DNA from: Saccharothrix sp. ALI-22-I
GTDB taxonomy: Bacteria > Actinomycetota > Actinomycetes > Mycobacteriales > Pseudonocardiaceae
DNA: 64,000 nt
Direction: 5' to 3'
Assembly: GCF_001984175.1 (NCBI RefSeq)
Contig: NZ_MTQP01000066.1
Span: 682,001 to 746,000, forward strand
Position 1 is the first letter of the stretch, and every line of letters begins with the position of its first letter. Shown piece by piece: positions 58,908 to 64,000 of this stretch. A program made the translations under genes and the position numbers. Below the pieces are notes generated by a model that ran no database searches, was not told the origin of the DNA, and saw only the letters and a list, made by a program, of their open reading frames with translations.

Positions 58908-58941
58908 TTCAGAAATTCGTGAAGTTAAGGAAGCGTATAAA
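58908..58941. promoter_or_regulatory. operator and divergent promoters, ABC exporter / MarR-type regulator
   Basis: TTCAGAAATTCGTGAA (58908-58923) is an imperfect palindrome between the divergent genes and overlaps the ATPase gene's -35. A TATAAA box (58936-58941) faces the regulator gene, about 40 bp before its GTG. The regulator at 58982 is the likely ligand. Confidence 0.55.
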
Positions 58942-58981
58942 CTGCCCGCCGTTCGGTGGACTACGAAGGGATGATCCGGCG

Positions 58982-59509
58982 GTGACACAAGTGGGCGAGC
59001 GTGACGATCAGGCGGTGCTGCGCTTCATCGAGCGCTTCTCCTCGGTGTTCGCCCAGTCCGGTATGCCGAGGATGCCGTCCCGGGTGTTCGTCGCCCTGCT
59101 GGCCAGCGACTCCGGCGAGATGACCGCCGCCGAGCTGGCCGACCTGCTCCAGGTCTCCCCCGCCGCGATCTCCGGCGCGGTCCGGTACCTCACCCAGGTG
59201 AGCCTGGTCAGCCGGGAACGGGAGACCGGCTCCCGCCGTGACCTCTACCGCGTGCTCGACGACCTCTGGTACGAGGCGCTGTTCCGCCGTGACGAGATGC
59301 TCCGCCGCATGACGGGCCCCCTCAAGGAGGGCGTCACCGCGCTCGGCGCCGAGACGCCCGCGGGCAAGCGCATCGCCGAGACGTTGATGTTCTTCGAGTT
59401 CTTCCACGCCGAGTTGCCGAACCTGCTCAAGCAGTGGCGGGTGTACCGGGACGAGCACCTGGGCTCGGATCGGTCCTGGATCCACCCGATCGGACCCGAT
59501 TCACCGTAG
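58982..59509 (+). CDS. MarR/GbsR-type transcriptional regulator
   Basis: The 175-residue product has a winged helix near residues 30-95 (PRMPSRVFVALLASDSGEMT, AAELADLLQVSPAAISGAVR, VSLVSRERETGSRRDLYRV). A helical C-terminal part follows, as in GbsR-like regulators linked to ABC exporters. The GTG at 58982 is the likely start; GAAGGGAT lies just upstream. It is divergent from the exporter genes and probably represses them. Confidence 0.88.
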   Translation: MTQVGERDDQAVLRFIERFSSVFAQSGMPRMPSRVFVALLASDSGEMTAAELADLLQVSPAAISGAVRYLTQVSLVSRERETGSRRDLYRVLDDLWYEALFRRDEMLRRMTGPLKEGVTALGAETPAGKRIAETLMFFEFFHAELPNLLKQWRVYRDEHLGSDRSWIHPIGPDSP

Positions 59510-59575
59510 TGATCGGGTGCGATTCGACGTAGTTACGACTAACGGGGCTACTCGGGAGTCGGTTTTGTCCCGACC

Positions 59576-59680
59576 ATGCATATGACCAGGTCGCTCCACC
59601 CGTTCGCGCGAACGTCCCCAACCCTGCACGCCCGGCCGACCGCCGCACCCGCCGCGCTCGGCCGCGCAGCCCTGCCCTGA
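59576..59680 (+). other. possible upstream small ORF in protease leader
   Basis: A 34-codon frame (starts MHMTRSLHPF) ends in TGA that directly adjoins the GGGAGA ribosome-binding site of the protease gene. It may couple translation. There is no ribosome-binding site of its own visible. Could be chance. Confidence 0.25.
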
Positions 59681-59694
59681 GGGAGAACCCTGAC

Positions 59695-61500
<1,806 letters not shown>

Positions 61501-61514
61501 ACCGACTGACAGGT

Positions 61515-61540
61515 GGGGCCGCCTCTTCGGGGGCGGCTCC
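61515..61540 (+). terminator. hairpin after protease gene
   Basis: GGGGCCGCC pairs with GGCGGCTCC (one G-U pair) around an 8-nt loop, 15 nt past the protease stop. Confidence 0.55.
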
Positions 61541-61543
61541 ATT

Positions 61544-61591
61544 CTCGTGCGGCGGAATCCTCGTGCGGCGGAATCCTCGTGCGGCGGACGT
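61544..61591. repeat. 16-bp tandem repeat, three copies
   Basis: Three successive copies of CTCGTGCGGCGGAATC, the third diverging at its end, fill the gap between the protease terminator and the mshC stop codon. Confidence 0.85.
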
Positions 61592-61594
61592 CCG

Positions 61595-62833
61595 CTACAG
61601 CTCGACACCCAGCAGCGAGTCGACGGCCGCGCGGAACAGCGTCGGTCCCGTGGCGTCCGAACCGCCGGTGGACAGCGCCTGCGCCGCCCACGCGTCCAAC
61701 GCCGCCAGCGCCCGAGGCGTGTCGAGGTCGTCGCTCAGGTGGTCGCGGAGGCGGGCGACGGTGTCCACCGCGCTCGGGCCCGACGGCAGCGCCGCCGCAC
61801 GACGCCACGTCGCCAGTCTGGCCTCGGCCGAGGCCAGCAGCTCGGCGCTCCACGGCCGGTCGGCGCGGTAGTGGCCGGCGAACAGCGCCAGCCGGACCGC
61901 GTTCGGATCGACCTTCTCCGCCCGCAGCTTGGACACGAACACCAGGTTGCCGCGGGACTTGGACATCTTCTCGCCGTCCAGCCCGATCATGCCCGCGTGC
62001 ACGTAGTGCCGCGCGAACGGGTGCTCGCCGGTCACCGCCTCGGCGTGCGCGGCGGAGAACTCGTGGTGCGGGAAGATCAGGTCCGACCCGCCGCCCTGGA
62101 CGTCGAACGACGTGCCGAGGCGGTTCAACGCGATCGCGCTGCACTCGATGTGCCAGCCGGGCCGGCCCGCGCCCAGCTCTGAGGGCCACGACGGTTCGCC
62201 CGGTCGGGCGGCACGCCACAGCAGGGCGTCCAACGGGTCGCGCTTGCCGGGCCGGTCCGGGTCGCCGCCGCGCTCGGCGAAGAACCGGTTCATCGTCTCC
62301 AGGTCGTAGTTCGACTCGTAGCCGAACCGACCCGTCGCCGACCGGTCGAAGTACACGTCCGGGTACTCCGGGTCGTCCACCTTGTACGCGACGCCACCGG
62401 TCATGAGCTTCGCGATGGCCTCGACCACCTCGGGGATCGCCTCGACGGCCCCGATGTACTCGCGCGGCGGCAGCACCCGCAGCGCCACCATGTCCTCGCG
62501 GAACAGCGCGGTCTCGCGCATGCCCAGCACGACCCAGTCGTCCTGGTCCCGCTCCGCCCGTTCCAGCAGCGGGTCGTCGATGTCGGTGACGTTCTGCACG
62601 TAGTGCACGTCGTGGCCGTTGTCCAGCCACACCCGGTGGACCAGGTCGAACGCCAGGTAGGTGGCCGCGTGCCCCAGGTGCGTGGCGTCGTACGGGGTGA
62701 TGCCGCAGACGTACAGCCTGGCGGTGTCACCGGGGGCGGTCGGGCGCACCTCGCCGGCGGCGGTGTCGAACAGCCGCAGCGGACGCGGCTCTCCCGCTAC
62801 CCGCGGGACTGGAGTAGATGACCAGGTCTGCAT
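61595..62833 (-). CDS. mshC: cysteine:glucosaminyl inositol ligase MshC
   Basis: MshC attaches cysteine to GlcN-Ins in the synthesis of mycothiol, the main thiol of actinomycetes. The 412-residue product is a class I aminoacyl-tRNA-synthetase-like enzyme: LYVCGITPYDATHLGHAATY contains the HIGH-like motif and the zinc-ligand Cys, WHIECSAIAL and FPHHEFSAAHAEA complete the metal site, and KMSKSRGN is the KMSKS loop. It has no tRNA-binding extension, distinguishing it from CysS. The ATG follows TAGGGT by 7 nt, so the message is leaderless. Confidence 0.95.
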   Translation of the reverse strand: MQTWSSTPVPRVAGEPRPLRLFDTAAGEVRPTAPGDTARLYVCGITPYDATHLGHAATYLAFDLVHRVWLDNGHDVHYVQNVTDIDDPLLERAERDQDDWVVLGMRETALFREDMVALRVLPPREYIGAVEAIPEVVEAIAKLMTGGVAYKVDDPEYPDVYFDRSATGRFGYESNYDLETMNRFFAERGGDPDRPGKRDPLDALLWRAARPGEPSWPSELGAGRPGWHIECSAIALNRLGTSFDVQGGGSDLIFPHHEFSAAHAEAVTGEHPFARHYVHAGMIGLDGEKMSKSRGNLVFVSKLRAEKVDPNAVRLALFAGHYRADRPWSAELLASAEARLATWRRAAALPSGPSAVDTVARLRDHLSDDLDTPRALAALDAWAAQALSTGGSDATGPTLFRAAVDSLLGVEL

Positions 62834-62840
62834 GTGAACG

Positions 62841-62846
62841 ACCCTA
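62841..62846 (-). promoter_or_regulatory. -10 element of leaderless mshC promoter
   Basis: TAGGGT on the minus strand is 7 nt before the mshC ATG. It is the same hexamer as at pafB. Confidence 0.58.
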
Positions 62847-62921
62847 ACTCGCCCGTGGACCGACGGGAGAACGTCCACCTGCCGGGACGTCGGCGTACCC
62901 TCTGACCAGGAGACCTGGGAG

Positions 62922-63791
62922 ATGGTCGCGATGATCCTGGACATCGTCATCGGCGTGCTGAGCGTGCTCGGGCTCGGGCTGGCCAGTAGCGCCCGCGTGG
63001 TGAAGCAGTACGAACAGGGTTTGATCTTCCGCTTCGGCAGGGTGCGGCCGGCGCTGCGCGGGCCGGGGTTGACCATGGTGGTGCCGGGCATCGACCGGCT
63101 CCGGAAGGTCAACCTGCAGATCGTCACCCAGCCGATCCCGGCGCAGGACGGCATCACCCGCGACAACGTCACCGTGCGCGTGGACGCGGTCGTCTACTTC
63201 AAGGTGGTCGACCCGGTGCGGGCCGTGGTCAACGTCGAGGACTACCGGTTCGCCATGCTCCAGGTCGCGCAGACGTCGTTGCGCTCGATCATCGGCAAGA
63301 GCGAGTTGGACGATCTGCTGTCCAACCGGGAACGCCTCAACCAGGGCCTGGAGCTGATGATCGACAACCCCGCGGTGGCCTGGGGCATCGAGATCGACCG
63401 GGTCGAGATCAAGGACGTGGCGCTGCCGGAGAGCATGAAGCGGTCCATGTCGCGGCAGGCCGAGGCGGAGCGGGAACGGCGGGCGCGGGTCATCACCGCG
63501 GACGGCGAGTTGCAGGCGTCGAAGAAGCTGTCCGAGGCCGCCGCGGCGATGGCCGCGACACCTGCCGCGCTGCAACTCCGGCTGCTCCAGACGATCGTGG
63601 AGGTGGCGGCGGAGAAGAACTCGACGCTGGTGCTGCCCTTCCCGGTCGAGTTGCTGCGCTTCCTCGAACGGTCGTCCAACGCGATAGAACAGCAGGTCAA
63701 GGCAGCCGCGCCGGAACAGGTCACGGCGACCGCGCCGGAGCAGGGCACGGCACCGGAACGGGAGCGGATCACGGCGCCCGAGCGCCGCTGA
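62922..63791 (+). CDS. slipin/stomatin-like SPFH-domain membrane protein
   Basis: The 289-residue product has an N-terminal hydrophobic hairpin (LDIVIGVLSVLGLGLASSAR) and an SPFH/band 7 domain (VVKQYEQGLIFRFGRV, NVTVRVDAVVYFKVVDPVRA, VEIKDVALPESMKRSMSRQA). A coiled-coil region and a charged C-terminus follow. Such slipins organise membrane microdomains, often with an NfeD partner, which is not seen here. The ATG at 62922 has AGGAG 9 nt upstream; 62931 is another possible start. Confidence 0.9.
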   Translation: MVAMILDIVIGVLSVLGLGLASSARVVKQYEQGLIFRFGRVRPALRGPGLTMVVPGIDRLRKVNLQIVTQPIPAQDGITRDNVTVRVDAVVYFKVVDPVRAVVNVEDYRFAMLQVAQTSLRSIIGKSELDDLLSNRERLNQGLELMIDNPAVAWGIEIDRVEIKDVALPESMKRSMSRQAEAERERRARVITADGELQASKKLSEAAAAMAATPAALQLRLLQTIVEVAAEKNSTLVLPFPVELLRFLERSSNAIEQQVKAAAPEQVTATAPEQGTAPERERITAPERR

Positions 63792-63861
63792 GCGTTTGCC
63801 CCGTGCCCCCGACCGGAGGAGCATGTGGGCTGGCTCACGTCGTTGGGACGAGGGAGGCGGC

Positions 63862-64000
63862 ATGACCGCTCTCAAGCCGGAACCGGTGATCACCCACCCG
63901 GGCGCGGCCCGACGACGGCCGAAGGGCGCCGTGCTGCTGGGTCTGTTCCGGACGACGGACCCGAAGCAGATCGGCCTGCTCTACCTGACCACGTCGTTCA
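63862..64000 (+). CDS. ctaD: cytochrome c oxidase subunit I (partial, cut by window end)
   Basis: Only the first 46 codons are present. The tail end RTTDPKQIGLLYLTTSF matches the N-terminal region of actinobacterial CtaD, the haem-copper subunit of the aa3 oxidase. The ATG at 63862 has GGGAGG 5 nt upstream. An in-frame ATG at 63823 with GGAGGAG also exists and would add 13 residues. Assignment rests on this short region only. Confidence 0.8.
   Translation, partial: MTALKPEPVITHPGAARRRPKGAVLLGLFRTTDPKQIGLLYLTTSF

Overview
This is a very GC-rich chromosomal segment from an actinomycete. The gene content (complete Pup-proteasome system, mycothiol gene mshC, tatA-tatC beside pafBC, many GTG starts) and the protein sequences fit Pseudonocardiales, something like Saccharothrix, Actinosynnema or Lentzea. 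The genus is an inference from the sequence only.

The backbone of positions 1-38.3 kb is the pupylation/proteasome locus, all on the minus strand: tatC-tatA-small membrane protein-pafC-pafB (1-3178), pafA (5787-7145), prcA-prcB-pup-dop (18182-21705), mpa/arc (30886-32685), trmI (33828-34655), with an M50 protease (37156-38286) and a RecB-type nuclease (40521-41387) beyond. Pup (ending Gly-Gly-Glu) is ligated to targets by PafA and removed by Dop. Mpa unfolds pupylated proteins into the PrcBA chamber. PafBC is a WYL-domain regulator pair known in mycobacteria to control the DNA damage response.

Several accessory islands interrupt this backbone. One is an ArsR/SRPBCC pair and a haloacetate-dehalogenase-like hydrolase (3.3-5.7 kb). 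Another holds a PAP2-diacylglycerol-kinase fusion, a ScyD-like secreted protein, a STAND NB-ARC/TPR protein and a glycerol regulon gylR-glpF-glpK-glpD with two matching operators (7.2-17.6 kb). A third holds an FtsX-type permease, Nudix hydrolase, aldo/keto reductase, secreted GH5 cellulase and an ABC exporter divergent from its own two-component system (21.8-30.8 kb). A second two-component system lies at 35.4-37.2 kb.

From 38.5 to 64 kb the content is mixed: TetR plus flavin monooxygenase, thioesterase, hisE, acetyltransferases, LysE, an iron-sulfur FhuF-like protein, a cobalamin riboswitch with cobalt-uptake genes cbtB-cbtA, a HAD phosphatase, PAC2, two MFS exporters (one with a divergent TetR), an ABC exporter with a divergent MarR/GbsR-like regulator, a subtilisin-like protease, mshC, a slipin and the start of ctaD.

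The most striking observation is a broken methionine synthase gene (metH, 48820-51281). Three separate internal deletions remove the zinc-ligand half of the homocysteine domain, the Cap plus the cobalamin His motif, and most of the reactivation domain. The second deletion is out of frame. It lies beside an intact-looking B12 riboswitch/cobalt transporter. Two other genes carry similar lesions: a thioesterase (17686-17964) and an MFS transporter (55355-56380). A second theme is a recurring leaderless-promoter layout, with a TANNNT-like -10 element 6-7 nt before the start codon. It fixes start sites for many genes, including pafB, pafA, dop, mshC and metH.
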